Assembly: GCA_002914845.1 (NCBI GenBank)
Contig: JXTC01000008.1
Coordinates: 83,773 to 147,772, forward strand
DNA from: Trema orientale
Lineage: Eukaryota; Streptophyta; Magnoliopsida; Rosales; Cannabaceae
Direction: 5' to 3'
Length of the DNA stretch: 64,000 nucleotides
The position numbers and the translations under genes are program-made. This document shows positions 36,101 through 48,608 of the stretch, piece by piece (position 1 is the stretch's first letter; each line of letters starts with the position of its first letter). The notes below the pieces were generated by a model. The model made no database searches and was not told where the DNA came from. It saw only the letters and a list, made by a program, of their open reading frames with translations.

Positions 36101-36999
36101 TTAATTAATAACTGTGGCGCATATTAATTCACCATATATGACCAACTGATTTGTCTTTTACTCTTTTTCTTCTCATTAGTTTTTTGGGGAAAAAAAGATA
36201 AACTAAACTAAACTAAACTCATAAATCCAACACAAAAATCGATCCACACAAAAACTGTCAGTAAACAATTGATCAAAACTATTATATTAATTGGACTTAC
36301 ACTATGAAAGGTACATATGTGTGTGTGCACGAGATAGTGACATCAATTGAAATCCGTAATTAACACTCCACAACATGTGTGTAAAGACAGATTGGCCTCC
36401 AAATTTGGACTAACCATTTTTAAAAGAATTCTGCTACTTTGTATATTTGATTAGATCTAAATAGATGTCTGATCCTAAAATAACCATGTCATGATTCAAT
36501 GTTTAGAATGCACACGAAGATTATTGTTTACCAAAAGTCTCGTCCTGAAAATGAGTTTAATGGTTCCAAGTTGAGCTGAGCAGTCATATTAGTTCACTCG
36601 AGCTTTCCACATTTTTCTCTGTTGATCGATAGTGATATGCACCGAAGTTAAGGGCGCGAAACTCACTCTAATTAATGATGAGACAAAGTCACCAGATACC
36701 GAACGCCAAGTCGTTTATTTATCAAAGAGAAAAAACAACTAAAATCTAAAAGAAACAAAGGGGGGAGGTTTTCTGCGCTCATTTTCTTTAGACTAAAGGG
36801 CTTATTTGGCAACATAATTCCTTCATTTTTAACACTGAAATCAAAAACGATATCCTCGGATGTCTCAGAAAATCTCAAATCATTTAATTATTCTTTAAAA
36901 CACAAATAAAAAATATAAATGTCGTCAAAAATTCATTAAAATGCTGGGAAATAAACCAATGGAAAACCAAAATTAAGAAGGAAGAGAAATATTCATCAC
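33176..36999. other. Anonymous intergenic DNA
   Basis: No gene recognised. It contains a (TA)n tract at about 33953-33971, another at about 34450-34466, poly-A/T runs, and short repeated phrases around 34300-34375 (gacttgat... / cttgatcatgacgcccac). Small open frames (34641-34847, 35936-36127) have no family resemblance, no splice context and biased low-complexity flanks. Confidence 0.5.
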
Positions 37000-37541
37000 T
37001 TCAAAAGTTTTTACAAAATGAAACAAGACTAAAATACCCAACACAAATACAAAAGAAAGATAGGCAGTCTTGCTAAATTACACTTCCAACCCCCTAATTC
37101 CATATACCACTTCCTCTATACATGTTCCAACAGAACCCAACACCCAGTATCCTGATTCCTGCAATCCTCTCCTGTCTAACACATCAAGTGGGAAAAAGAA
37201 AAGAAAAAAAAAAAACCGGGAAAAAAATATTGATCAGTGCTTCCATTAAAAATCTGCCTACAATGGCTAAATTTTTCTGGTAGATGAACAACATATGCAT
37301 ATCCAGAGAACGAACAAACACTGGATTAGAAGTTCATGGGGAGCTTTCTCCATCACTAATTTAACAAATCTCCACATGCTTGAAGTGAGATCAGTCATGA
37401 CTTGGTTCGTGGGAGACGAAGTTAGTCGAAGTTAGAACAACCCGTGGGCTTGGACTGGAATTTATGCTAGTCATGGCAAGCAAAAACTGGTCTCGCTCTC
37501 AACATATCCAGACCAAGAATCTACTAAACATCGCAGGTGAT
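37000..37541 (-). other. Probable 3' untranslated region of LHW
   Basis: The sequence lies immediately downstream of the LHW stop codon on the minus strand. No other gene is seen here. The polyadenylation site was not determined. Confidence 0.4.
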
Positions 37542-40500
37542 TCACTGCAAACTACCGGACCTACCAGTTGCGGCTATAGGGACAGCTTGGGGAATGGACT
37601 CATGGACCATCAAAGCATTGTTCTCAATGGCATTAGCTGTCAATGCACCACCCTTAACAGTTTGTTCCAAAAGCTGAACCAGCGACATAAATATTTCCAT
37701 TCTTGTGACGTCCCGATTTGCCTGCATAAGAAACCTTTTTTTATATGACCAGTACAAAGATGGTACAGTTTGATGTGCTACATGAACAAATTGCAAAATA
37801 TTCGTTGAGCATGCAACAGAGCAAATAACAACTGCGAACCAAACTTTACGCTGGAATTATTCCTAACATGAAATTATCCAATAGGTAATATAAAAAGAAT
37901 ACAGATATTCATCAGTTTTCTAAGAGTCGAACTGAAAATAAAACAAGTATTATGCTCAATCTATAAGTTTCTTTTGAAACAGTAAAGTGCAGATTGAACT
38001 ATGTCCAGCCCAAAATTGAGCCAATAATAGTGGCTTGATTGAGGAATAGTGAAGGATTTCATCGTTATGTAGATATTTGATGCATAAGAGGAGTGTATTT
38101 AAAATGTACTCACCCGTACAATGGATACCTACCTAGCATATCTACTTTCTACAATATGTTCTTACTCAGTGTAACAGACCCAGCTAATAGAAAATCTTCT
38201 AATTGGGTTACATGGCAGGGAGAAAAATAAGAAATTTCTCTCTCTATATTTCTTGAAAAGGGAACAGAAACAAAATGAAATGTTTGACAAATCAACCAGC
38301 AAAACCCAATATCAGATGGATTCAGTTTTTACCAAACCAATAATCATCCTCAAGGATTAAGTACTATATCCAACTTACAAGCTGAAAAGGTTATTACGTT
38401 CGTTAAAGTACTACATCCAACAAACAAGCTGAAAAGGTTATTACATCCAAGTTGTCTGTCCCAAGATAGTATAAACCCTTTAAATTAAACAATGACCAAC
38501 ATCTATAATACTTAGTTCTACAGTATTGGTAGCATAAGTTAAAGATATGCCTTCTCTGTATACAAAAGAGTTATGATTTAGTACAAAAGAAAGAAGCGCG
38601 TAATGGATAGTGGTTACACCTTACCATGTTAAAATACTTCAAAAGATCTTGTTCAATTCCGCAAAAAGCCTATCATATAATTACATTTTCCTTTATAAAG
38701 GACTAACTAGAATAAATCAAAAGAATAAACCAGCTCAGAATATTACCTCTATAGCAAATCGAGCCCATATCTTATCGTTCCTAGCTTCCATCACCCCTTT
38801 CAAAATAGTCAAACCCATTCCTCTAATTAAATCAGCTATTTCCAAAAAGAAACCTCGCTCTTCACAAAGCATCTGCCAGGACGGACAAAAAAGGGAAATA
38901 CGAATAAGACAAGAATTGTAAATATGCATACAAGCTCTAGATCCAACAGGTTCAGTTTGGATTAAAAAAAAATTATAATAATCACCTCCACAAGCATCTG
39001 ACGAGGGGCATTCAGATCCTCGACTATGATAGGGCAGACCATAGATTGTGATCCAACTTCAAAAGCCCATGTCGCCCCTCCCTCAAAGTTCTCTTTCAAA
39101 AGCAGTCCACCCTCCTTATTGATAATCTACATCACCAGGAAAAGAATTACACATCCATAGAAGGTTTCTACCCATTTATACACGTATATATGATATATAT
39201 ATATATATATATTTCTAAATATGTCTTTATATATAACTCAGTCCATAACATGGTCTTTCATCAAACTATTGTAGCAAAAGCATCACATTTACCTTATAAC
39301 AATTTATACTTTTGTTGAAAGAAGCTTAAAGCATGTCATTTTCCATTTCTTTTGGCTGGTCTGAGCTTTATTTACACTACTTTATGGCACTGAGGAGTAC
39401 TGTGCATAAACAGTATCTCTTAATCTTATTTTTTCTCTCTCTCTCCAAATCCCAATGAACAAGCACACCATGAATTATGTGTCATTAGATATTAAGTAAG
39501 AATGACTACAGGAAACTCATTCATACACTTTTTTTTTTTGAATAATCATTCCATACACTAAATTTATCTATAATTATCTTCTCCCCAACTCAAAAATGTA
39601 CAAGCATGAAATTACTCCAACCAATTTAAGCCAAATAATACCCTACCAAAATAAAGCAAAAAGTATGACAGTGTCCTGAATATCCATACCTTCGACTCCC
39701 CAGTTTGCTTTAGCTTGTCAGCATGCTTTGTGACACTTTGCAAGAAAAGCATATGCTTGATAGTGCGTTCAAGCAGTGCATCTATGCTACACTGCAAAAT
39801 CACATCATAGATCAAAACCTACAATTAGCAGCGGAACAAACACACACACACACACACACACACAAATACTAAGAATGAAAAATGCATAGTGGCAAAGCCA
39901 AAGAGAATTACTTTTGCCCCATTTGGTACAATCTCTCTCAACTCTTTCACACGATCTTGGATCATTTGGCGATCTTTGGGCCTGGGTCTAGGGTTCTCTC
40001 CAGGTTTAAGCCTTTTGCGATTTGATTTATCAATTTCATCAGGCCTCTTAGAATATGCAGTTGAAACACTACTATCGTGTTTCATGCAACTGCCTTGTTC
40101 AACCCAAGAACTGATTTGTGATCCATAACCAGAAGTCTGGGAACAGTTTCCTGCGTCATCCTTGCTACACCCAGATTTAAATGAACTGGTTTTTACCATC
40201 CCAGGTTTATTCAGAGTCTTAGGAAGCTCAAATTTCCCCCCTTGCATATGATTAGACAAATTAACACATCCATGTGTCGGCGAATTACTAGGTACAGAAG
40301 AGCTACTGACTTTTGTCAACGTCGTTCTGCAAGACAAATTATCTTCTGAGATCTGCTTGGCAGAAAAGTGCGCCCTAGATACCACAGCATCTAGAAGATG
40401 GTCTGTAGCCGTCCCAGAAAAGATACCACTGTCTGCTACTCCATCTTTTGCTGAAAATAAATTAGAATCTGAATCCTTTGTGCTTGTAAATATTGAAGTA

Positions 40501-43500
40501 ACCTCATGAATACCTTGCATACTCTCATCTAACCCATTGCAATTAAGCAGCTTATTTTTGAAATCCACACCCAAAATATCAAACAAGTCATCTCCTGATG
40601 AGGGTCGCGTACACTGTTCTTCAGGTTTAGCATTTGCAGATCCTGAAAACCGTGTATTATCAAGGTTCTGGCAGTCATGAACAAAATCAGGGAAATGGTC
40701 ACTTGGAAAAATATGCTCACTTGTATGGAAAAACGGGATGTTAAGGGCTTGAAAGAGTTCACTATGTATCTTTTGTTCATCAGGAGCCACCCCATTTCCA
40801 CTAATCTTTGCATCTTTGGAAAATTGTCCACTGTCGAAGCCTTTTGAGGTATGTCTGATAATTAATTGATCAGCCACACAAGACGAAGAAACCTCCTCTG
40901 TTTTTATTGTTTCGGCCTTTCCAAGCTCAATCCCAGCGGGATGAGCACCAGAAAGACTGACATCAGCTGCCATGTGTGTGTTTGAGAGAGAGCAAGGAAC
41001 AGAAACTGGACCAGCAGAATTATTTATTCCCCCATTTATTTGGCTTCCTTCAGACAAAGGGATGTTTACAGAACTTATGTTGTGATCAAGGAGTAGGCTT
41101 CCACTTGTTCTCAGCTGAGACGTATTAACGCTATTTGATACAAGTTTAATGTCATCAGATGGATTGGGGATGCTAACACCAGACAAGATCTTATTTCCAG
41201 ATTGGCTAAAACCACATAGGTTATTGAGTACAGACCTTCCTTTGTATGAAGAAGCCTGCTGGTTAAGCCATGCACTGGAACTTGAAGAGATCACTTCAGC
41301 TCCCGTAACTCTATCCTTTAACTGGCCTCCAAAAGGAGAGATAGGCTTTATCAGTGGAGAAAAGATGGGTTGGCAAGGGTTAACCCATGCACTGGAACTT
41401 GAAGAGATCACTTCAGCTCCCGTAACTCTATCCTTTAACCGGCCTCCAAAAGGAGAGATAGGCTTTATCAGTGGAGAAAAGCTGGGTTGGCAAGGGTTAC
41501 CTTGGGAACTAGGCAACGGGTTCATGGTCACAGGTTCATATGTTAAAGCAGTAGTTTCTTGATCATTCTGAATATCTTTTGGAAGAGAAGGAGACAATTG
41601 ACCAACGAGGCTTGAAGCTTGGAAAGAGTATCTTGGTTGACTGTAGCTGTCCACCATATAAGAAGAGCTTGCCATCTTGTGTATTACAGATGGATCCATA
41701 GGTAACACTAGTCCAGGAATCCCATTTTTCTCAGCAGAATCCTTAACCAAATAGTTGTCAGACAAAAGAGCACCACGAACACATCCTAATTGCAGGATCA
41801 AACTCTTAATGTCATTCACAAATCCTATGTTCTCCATAATCTGAAGAAGCAAGAATCAACTCATCAATAGAGGGTCATTTCGGAAAAGGAAAAGCAAAAG
41901 ATAACTACAATAACACTCATTAATGAACTTGGAAGCAACTAAAGGAAACCAACGAACATAGTTGAATCTAAAAACAAAGTAAACCAGCATCGTCATAGAT
42001 TCAAAGAGATCAGAGTATTAAGGAAATTCTAATCAAGAGCAAAAGATTTAGATGAATACATAGTTTGCTAGAAGATGTGATCCAAAAATTAATATGATAT
42101 TGCTTGCAATAAAATCAATGTTTCAACCATCAAGGAAAAATATTTGTCAATCTCATCCACGATAGTTCCACAGAAATGGAACCAACTACCTCCCTCTCCA
42201 AAGGAGGCAGCTTTACCAAATCAATAAATAAATAAAAACCTCCATCTTAACAAATAACTAAAACCTCAGCAACAAAGAGGGATATTTCAAGGATCAGCAA
42301 CCCAAAAAATATTGCTATTGGTAGGATATGATGGCATCATTAGAAAGAAAATGATGAAGCAAAGATCACCACGATCTTAAGGAACTAGAAACAAGTGAGG
42401 AGTTACTGGGAGCAAATAACGTAGAGAATGCAATGACAAACATGTTCTAGATTGCAGGAGAATATAGTCTTATGTCTATTTCACTAAAACATGTATCTGA
42501 TTGCTACTGGCTGTAATATCATTTTGCCATGTTATCACAAGGAAGAGACTAATACAAGGACTTACAGCCAGGGAAGAACCAAGTTGAATAACACCATGAG
42601 GAAGAACAGGAACAACAGCAACTGTCTGCATGCCAGAAACCAAGTGTAACCAAAGGAGCAAGAGAAAAATTAGACAAAAATAACTGACTGCATAGAAAGA
42701 CAGCAGACCTGCATGCCAGCAGAAAATTGATGATGCATCTCATTTAGAACCTGAAAGAAACCAGGCGAAGTAAGTAACATACAAGGTTCAAATGTCAACT
42801 GCAATTCGTAGCCCGAACTTTTAGCACTGGATATATTCATACATAGCAAAAAAAAATTCTGAGAATATCCCCAAATTTTTCAGAAAAACAATTAGTCCAA
42901 GTATGAATCCCGTGTCTTTTTTTCTTCTTTTTTTTTTTCTTTTTCAAATCCAAGCTTTTAGATATTCTTCTGGGCTCTTCTGCAAAATGACCAAAACAGA
43001 ATTATAGAATTCTTATGAATCAGTCACTAATGGTAATACCTCTGGTGGATGGCCATATTTAGCAAAACTGTTTGAAAGAATCCACTGATGATTTCCAGTA
43101 AATGCAGCTCGCCCAACTATTCTGAATTCCCCAAAATAAGAAAGGGAAAAAAAAGAGAGAGGGAACATAGAAGTTAATTACTCCATTACAAATACAAGGT
43201 AGTGACATCTAAATAAAGCAGAATAAGTAGAAGATAAAAAATCCATACCCTTCACCCACTATTTTGACCGGATTACTAGTCATCATTTTGCTAATCAGTG
43301 TTGAGACTCTATCTTCCACTTGACTTCCAAACTGAGAGGAGCAAGTTTCAGAAGACATCAATAATCTTTCCCACTCTCCCAAAGGCTGTTCTGTACTCCC
43401 TTCTCCAGAAATTCGTGTAGGTAGAGGAGAATTCGAGATTTCATGGTGACATTCTTCCCAAATTAGTAGCCTGCCAACAAGTCAGATTCTTCAACCTTAG

Positions 43501-44364
43501 GACGTATTGGATCTTAAGAAATACACATGCCCATCTCAAGCTTTAAAATTTTATTTATACCAAACTTCTACGTAGTTAGAGAAGTCTTTGTTTTCGAGTG
43601 TTTTTAACATAAAATAGTTAAAATTTCATTTTCTAAGGATCCAAACAGACAGAGACAAAAAGAAACAGATTTTCTCAGCAAATTAACCTCTAGTGGAAAA
43701 GGTTAAACATTTCTCCCACTTGAAAACAAGAAAGTAAAACCTAAATAGAATCAAACATGGAAGACAAAATCCTGAACCAATAGAGTTAGAGAAATATAAT
43801 GGGTCAAACACGGAACTAATACAAACATACTTTTCACACTGGGAATCTAGATGGCAAAACAGAACAAACCAAGACACAACATTCCAAAATAAGAAACAAT
43901 TAACAATAAGACTGTGAAACAAAAATAACATATTCAAGAAAATAATAACATTAAAGACTTTACCATGTGAATCTCATCTTAGAACCACAAAGATATACCA
44001 AACCCTAGTCCCTAAAAACCATGTTAAAATAATTTAAAAGTGAGAAAGACAATATAACCCAACAGATCTACTTTGTTTGGCTACTGAGAAAATCTTCTAA
44101 AAACATCCATGGATTTGCAGTTACAAACATGAAAAATCTAAATTCAGTCTATAAGAGAAAGATCAGCCAAACAAAACCAACCACTTCTTGAGCTTAAGTT
44201 GACTTTCAGTAAAGACCAAAACCACACCAGAATCAGACATATAGTTCAAAGAAAAACAATAAAACTTACTTAGGGTTTTGGCAGCCGATCTTCCAGAACA
44301 CAGCATAAGACCACTGATTCCAACCGCAAAGAGTCTTGAGCACTTCTTTGAGCAGATACCCCAT
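37542..44364 (-). CDS. LHW: LONESOME HIGHWAY-type atypical bHLH transcription factor
   Basis: Ten coding exons on the minus strand join in frame: 44364-44270, 43470-43249, 43121-43040, 42750-42709, 42625-42566, 41840-39912, 39791-39690, 39126-38986, 38872-38747 and 37721-37542. They total 2979 nt, or 992 residues; all introns are GT-AG. The N-terminus (MGYLLKEVLKTLC, then W-S-Y-A-V-F-W-K-I-G) is the MYC-N-like domain of LHW proteins, about residues 1-180. A long serine-rich middle is encoded by the 1929-bp exon 6. The bHLH spans about 772-845 (R-P-R-P-K-D-R-Q-M-I-Q-D-R-V, then D-A-L-L-E-R-T-I-K-H-M), followed by a C-terminal ACT-like region. The basic part lacks the usual H-E-R residues, as is normal for this atypical group. 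In Arabidopsis LHW pairs with TMO5-type bHLHs to drive cytokinin synthesis and periclinal divisions in vascular initials. It is longer than Arabidopsis LHW (about 650 residues), partly because of a recent 39-residue duplication (residues 283-360). The start is fixed by family alignment; the gene looks intact. Confidence 0.95.
39841..39864. repeat. (CA)12 microsatellite in LHW intron 6
   Basis: Twelve CA units lie about 48 bp inside the intron that follows the giant exon 6, between its donor (39911-39910) and the acceptor before 39791. The intron is only 120 bp, so repeat-length variation changes a large fraction of it. Confidence 0.95.
41262..41495 (-). repeat. In-frame 117-bp tandem duplication in LHW exon 6
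   Basis: Two adjacent 117-bp units, 41262-41378 and 41379-41495, differ at about three positions. The unit is 39 codons and includes N-P-C-Q-P, S-P-L-I-K-P-I-S-P-F-G-G and a serine run. It keeps the frame and lies in the disordered middle of the protein, so it is probably tolerated. Confidence 0.95.
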
Positions 44365-45110
44365 GGCTTTACCGGGACTTTGGAGCTCGAAACAGGATAG
44401 AGAAAGAGAGACCAAAAGAGAGAGAAAGAGCAGAAGAGAATAAGCAAAAGATAAGAGCTCAGGGCCGGAGACCGTACATTTTCCGGGCGCGATTCAGGAT
44501 CTGAATAACTAACTTCCACGGCAGGATCCTCTCCCTGCTTGCTTCGTTCTCAAACCGCCGCTCCTCTTCCTCTCCGGATCCAAGTTCACAACATTCAATC
44601 CTCGGCAAGCCATATATGCTCAAAGAAACAAAGAAGAAGATAACAAAAAACCACAAAAAAAAAGCTCTATAAAGAGCTCAAAAATGGCGCTTCGAAGATC
44701 GAAAGAGCCAAACTCAAAAGCTCAAACCAAGCTACACTATCCCACAAGGTTCGAGCATACTGTACGCCATGATTCTCTCCATTTTCTTTTTTTTTTTTTT
44801 TCTCTGTACTGAGAGCCTCAAGAGAGAGAGAGAGAGAGAGAGAGAGTAAGCTGAGAGCTTAATTCAGCGACTAAGACCGCTTCCAGCCGAGTGGGACACC
44901 TTGTTGTTCCTCTCCACCTGGTTAGGTCGTCTTCAAGCTCAGGACGAGGCTGAAGCTGGCTTCTGAATCGGGTCTCTGGCTCCAGGCTCTGGTTCAGGCT
45001 CAGGGCTCTGGGTTTTTTACTGGTGGCTGCGGAGAAAAATTCTCTCTGCGCGGAGGAGTCTGAAAGAGTGTTGGAGTGTGCCAAAGTGCGCCTTATTAAA
45101 GAAAGTGGGG
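44365..45110 (-). promoter_or_regulatory. LHW 5' leader and core promoter region with upstream ORFs
   Basis: On the minus strand a long pyrimidine-rich zone occurs, including (CT)13 at 44846-44821 and a T-rich run at about 44803-44788. This is common in plant leaders and core promoters. A TATA-like ctttataga lies at about 44676-44668; an alternative AT-rich site lies near 45098-45090. Upstream ATGs open frames at 44656-44459 (65 residues) and from 44519, the latter overlapping the main start in another frame. Which are transcribed depends on an unknown start site and any 5' intron. Confidence 0.4.
44821..44846. repeat. (AG)13 microsatellite upstream of LHW
   Basis: Thirteen AG units, CT on the gene's sense strand. 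Confidence 0.95.
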
Positions 45111-45165
45111 GTTAAGGAACTGGACCTGGAGTTTGGCAAGATTTACGTTTGTGCCACTAAGTCTA

Positions 45166-45347
45166 GAGCAATGCTATAGGGCACCAGTGGTGCCAGCACC
45201 ACGGTGACATGTCTGTTTGTCACTGGATGATTTAATTAACAAACTAGGTCCCACATAGGCCCATTTAAATTATAATTATAATTAATCAGTGACAAATTGA
45301 CACATAACTGTGGTGTTGTGCACCACTGGTGCCCCATAACATTATTC
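45166..45347. mobile_element. Mutator-like MITE in the LHW upstream region
   Basis: A 182-bp element with inverted termini of about 65 bp. The left end is gagcaatgctatagggcacc; the reverse complement of the right end is ggaataatgttatggggcac; both then read agtggtgc and so on. It is flanked by the 9-bp repeat ctaagtcta (45157-45165 and 45348-45356 within a base). It lies about 800 bp upstream of the LHW ATG. Confidence 0.85.
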
Positions 45348-45771
45348 CTAAGTCTATGGTGATAGTTTTGTCGGTTTCTGGGGAGTGTTGAGAGAGAGAG
45401 AGAGAGCCTCTTTTTGGTCTGAACGAAGTTAGTGCGGGTTGCTGTCGCGATGACGTCAACAGTGACGGGAGATTGCCCTCGCTTTCTGTGTTAAATTACA
45501 GGAGTGGCAGGCTTTGTTTCTCGAACGACGTCGTTTGGTTCGGACATGGTCACATATTTGGTATTTGGACAGGACACCGCACAATCTGTCCCGATTTTGT
45601 TTGGTTTTATCTTTACGTGAGATGCATCCCAATAGCGGCTAGATAGGATGAAGCAAGTAAAATACACAAAATCTACAGTAGATTTTGTTAATGTTGCTCA
45701 CTATCGACATATGTATCCTAGCCCAAAAAGTAATAAATGTGTTTTTTTGCGTGATATTATCGAAAATAAAA

Positions 45772-46288
45772 AAATTAATGGCACAAATAGTTTCTAAAGT
45801 ATTCAATTTGTGGCAATTTGGTACTTAAAGTTCTAATTCTGATAATTAAGCTTATGGACTTTCCAATTTGAAGAAATTTAATAACTCAGTTGTCTAATTT
45901 ATGACATACTATTAAATTTTGACGAAAAATATATATAAAAAGTACATAGTAGCATCTAAAAAGATATTTAAGGACAAATGAATAGAACAAAAGAATTTAG
46001 AGAGAAGGGAATAGGTATTATTTGTATTTTTTTAGAGTTCATAAAACTACGATTTTGGAGAAATTTTTTTTGTATTTTTTCATTTTTATGCTCAAAACCT
46101 TTTAAATACGCTTTCAGATTCTACCACACATTCTATACGTTTATTTTTTATTAGAAATTTTACAACAAATTACAATTTAGATAGTTCATAAACTAAATTA
46201 CTTCAAATCAAAAAGTTCAGAAATTAGAACTTTGAGGACCAAATTACCACAAATTAGATATTTCAGGAACTACTTATGCCGTTAACCC
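45772..46288. mobile_element. Mutator-like MITE, 517 bp
   Basis: Inverted termini of about 100 bp or more. The left reads ttaatggcacaaatagttt and the reverse complement of the right reads gttaacggcataagtagttc. They continue through aatttgtgg(c/t)aatttggt and aaagttctaatt. Flanks aaaataaaa (45763-45771) and aaaattaaa (46289-46297) are a plausible 9-bp duplication with one mismatch. Confidence 0.75.
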
Positions 46289-46297
46289 AAAATTAAA

Positions 46298-47700
46298 AGA
46301 TTAGGAAAAAAAATAAGGGATATAATGCATAATGTGGTCTCATTTGTTTTCCTTTTTTTTATTGTTATTTTTTTGAGGGGTCTCATTTATTTTCATTCTT
46401 GTAATGAATAACAAAAACAGATACAAAATAAGTGTTTAATGGTTACTTGTATATTGCGTTTCTTTTATAAAGAAATGAGGTGATGTTAATCTTTCTCCTA
46501 ATAAAGTCGTAGTTTATAAAAGAATGTTTTAATTAATTTTTTTGTTCGACATGCGTGTTTTTTTTTCTTAGGTAATTAATCTGTCATTATAAAAAAATTA
46601 TCTTTGCAATAACAGATTAAATTAAAAGACAAAATTCCTCCAATAATAAGCTAATTCTCCAATCCTAAGATTATTATATCCAAACCAAATAGTACTAGTT
46701 GACTATGATACTAGGAAAAAAGAAAAATAAGCAAAAATACATTCAACATTAACAAACACTATTAACGCATCTGACTTCAAAAATTGGAGATTTATGGTCA
46801 ACACTCCTGACCTATAGAGGAGCCCAAATACAAGTCCTTCATGCTCAAAACCTTCATACTCAATCTCTTCATACTTCACAAAACTGTTACAGACATCATA
46901 GTTGAATCGCTTAAAGGACTGCTAAACACCCACTTGCTTATTTTTACCGAATGGGGAGATCTATAAGTCTTCTTCTTTCGGTCTTCTTATTAGCAATTAG
47001 AGGTAGTTATTTTGAGGCAAATGGGCGGTGCATGGAGAGAGAGGCCAAGGGGCGAGTGGTAGAGCATCTATTATGCTAGAATGACAATCAAGATAAATTA
47101 TTTGAAAATGCGATCACAGATAAATTAGGAGTGTTATCTAGAAAAATTTAAGGGGTAGTCAATTATATTTATTTTATTATTTATTTTTATTCAAAAAAGC
47201 CGTGATATATGAAAATAAAAGAGGATAACCGCCTGACATTTTTTTTTTCTAATGAATATCATAAGTGTTCAACACTCGTGTTAGTTATTAAAGAAAAGAC
47301 TAAAAGTCATGACATACCTTTCATATTCTGTATTTATTTGGGAAAAAGATGCGGCTTTACTCATTTAATCCACTCGGTCAAAGTTCAATGGATTAATATT
47401 TTCATTCTTAAGTGGAATGAAACGCAAATTAAATTATTTCTAGAAAAAAAAAATAATAAATTAAAGTGCCTCTATTGATACTCATTGTCTACTAGTTCCA
47501 CAATCTTTTTAATGAGTGTTTGAAATCTTCACAAATTTATCCAATTTGTACAACTGATTCACTCAAATAGGGAAATTTGTATTTTCACAGATTTAATACA
47601 CTTCTCAATTTAAAATTATCTAATCTAAATGGTTGCCCACTTTATTTAAACATATTAAACAAAATTATAAATTATAACCACATAATTTTAAAACATAGAA
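46298..47700. other. Anonymous intergenic DNA
   Basis: No gene or bounded repeat recognised. Small open frames at 47209-47478 and 47577-47810 are AT-driven and resemble nothing known. Confidence 0.5.
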
Positions 47701-48430
47701 TAATAATGAAATTAGACCTACATTGCGGCCTATATTCGGTCCACATAGGTATGATCTACTTTGGCCTACATAAAATATGGGCTTGGCCTGTGGGCCGTGC
47801 CAGATTCTAAATAAGAATATGGGCGCCCATAGTTAGTGCATGGCCCAATATGAGTGGACTAATATGAATAGAAAATAGTCAACACAATGAGACTTTATTT
47901 CTATATATTATATTATTATTAAACAGAATATTAGAAATTAATAATTCTATCTGATAAGATATATGAACGCTTAATTTGAATCAACATATTAATATCTGAT
48001 AAGTCTCTATTAATTAAGGAATATTCCTTATTCATTAGAGAATAAAGAAATATCCTTATTTGAATATAAATGATACATATGCTCTCTTACTAATTCATTA
48101 ATCAGAGAACCTAAAAAATAGTACAGAAAAAATATGCTCTCTCCCCCTCTCTCTCTCTCTCTCCCTAAAGAATTCTAGTGAGTACTCTTGAGTGGTGGAA
48201 GATATAGTGGTCATTCTTGTAACACCACTCACTGCAAGTATTCAAGAAGGAGTCTTCCCACAATGAATGTGAGGCACCAAAGTGATTCTTATACTGGCAG
48301 TTCATTTGAGGAATCAACCGACATCACCGCCATCTACGCTTCTGACACAAACTAATATCAAAACAAGAAAAAAAAAAATTGAACAAAAAATTCAATGAAA
48401 CCCATACAAAAGAATTTTAATAGTACAAAG
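47700..48430 (+). repeat. Possible solo LTR remnant (copia-like)
   Basis: The succession of a gggcttggcctgtgggcc block, an AT-rich middle, a (CT)n tract at about 48138-48163 and then gtgagtactcttgagtggtg is typical of the promoter and leader part of small copia LTRs. No primer-binding site, inverted ends or duplication was found. Confidence 0.3.
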
Positions 48431-48608
48431 CAATACAAAAATAAATTTGTTGCAACTATTACAAATTAGGGTAAATAGATCCAAGATGAAGTTAGGCCTA
48501 TGGGTAAGGCCATGGCTAAGCTTCGAACAATAGAAAAATAATGCTGCTCAAGATGGTCAATTCACTATTAACAGAAGTGAGCTCCCTTTGAGAGTTCTCA
48601 GTATAAGC

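Noticed and set aside
41149-41562. 137-residue plus-strand open frame
   Set aside because: It is the antisense of the duplicated part of LHW exon 6; the repetition makes it look orderly.
44818-45084. 88-residue minus-strand frame ending in alternating Leu-Ser
   Set aside because: The tail is the (CT)n tract and the rest has no family resemblance; kept only as a possible upstream ORF, not a gene.
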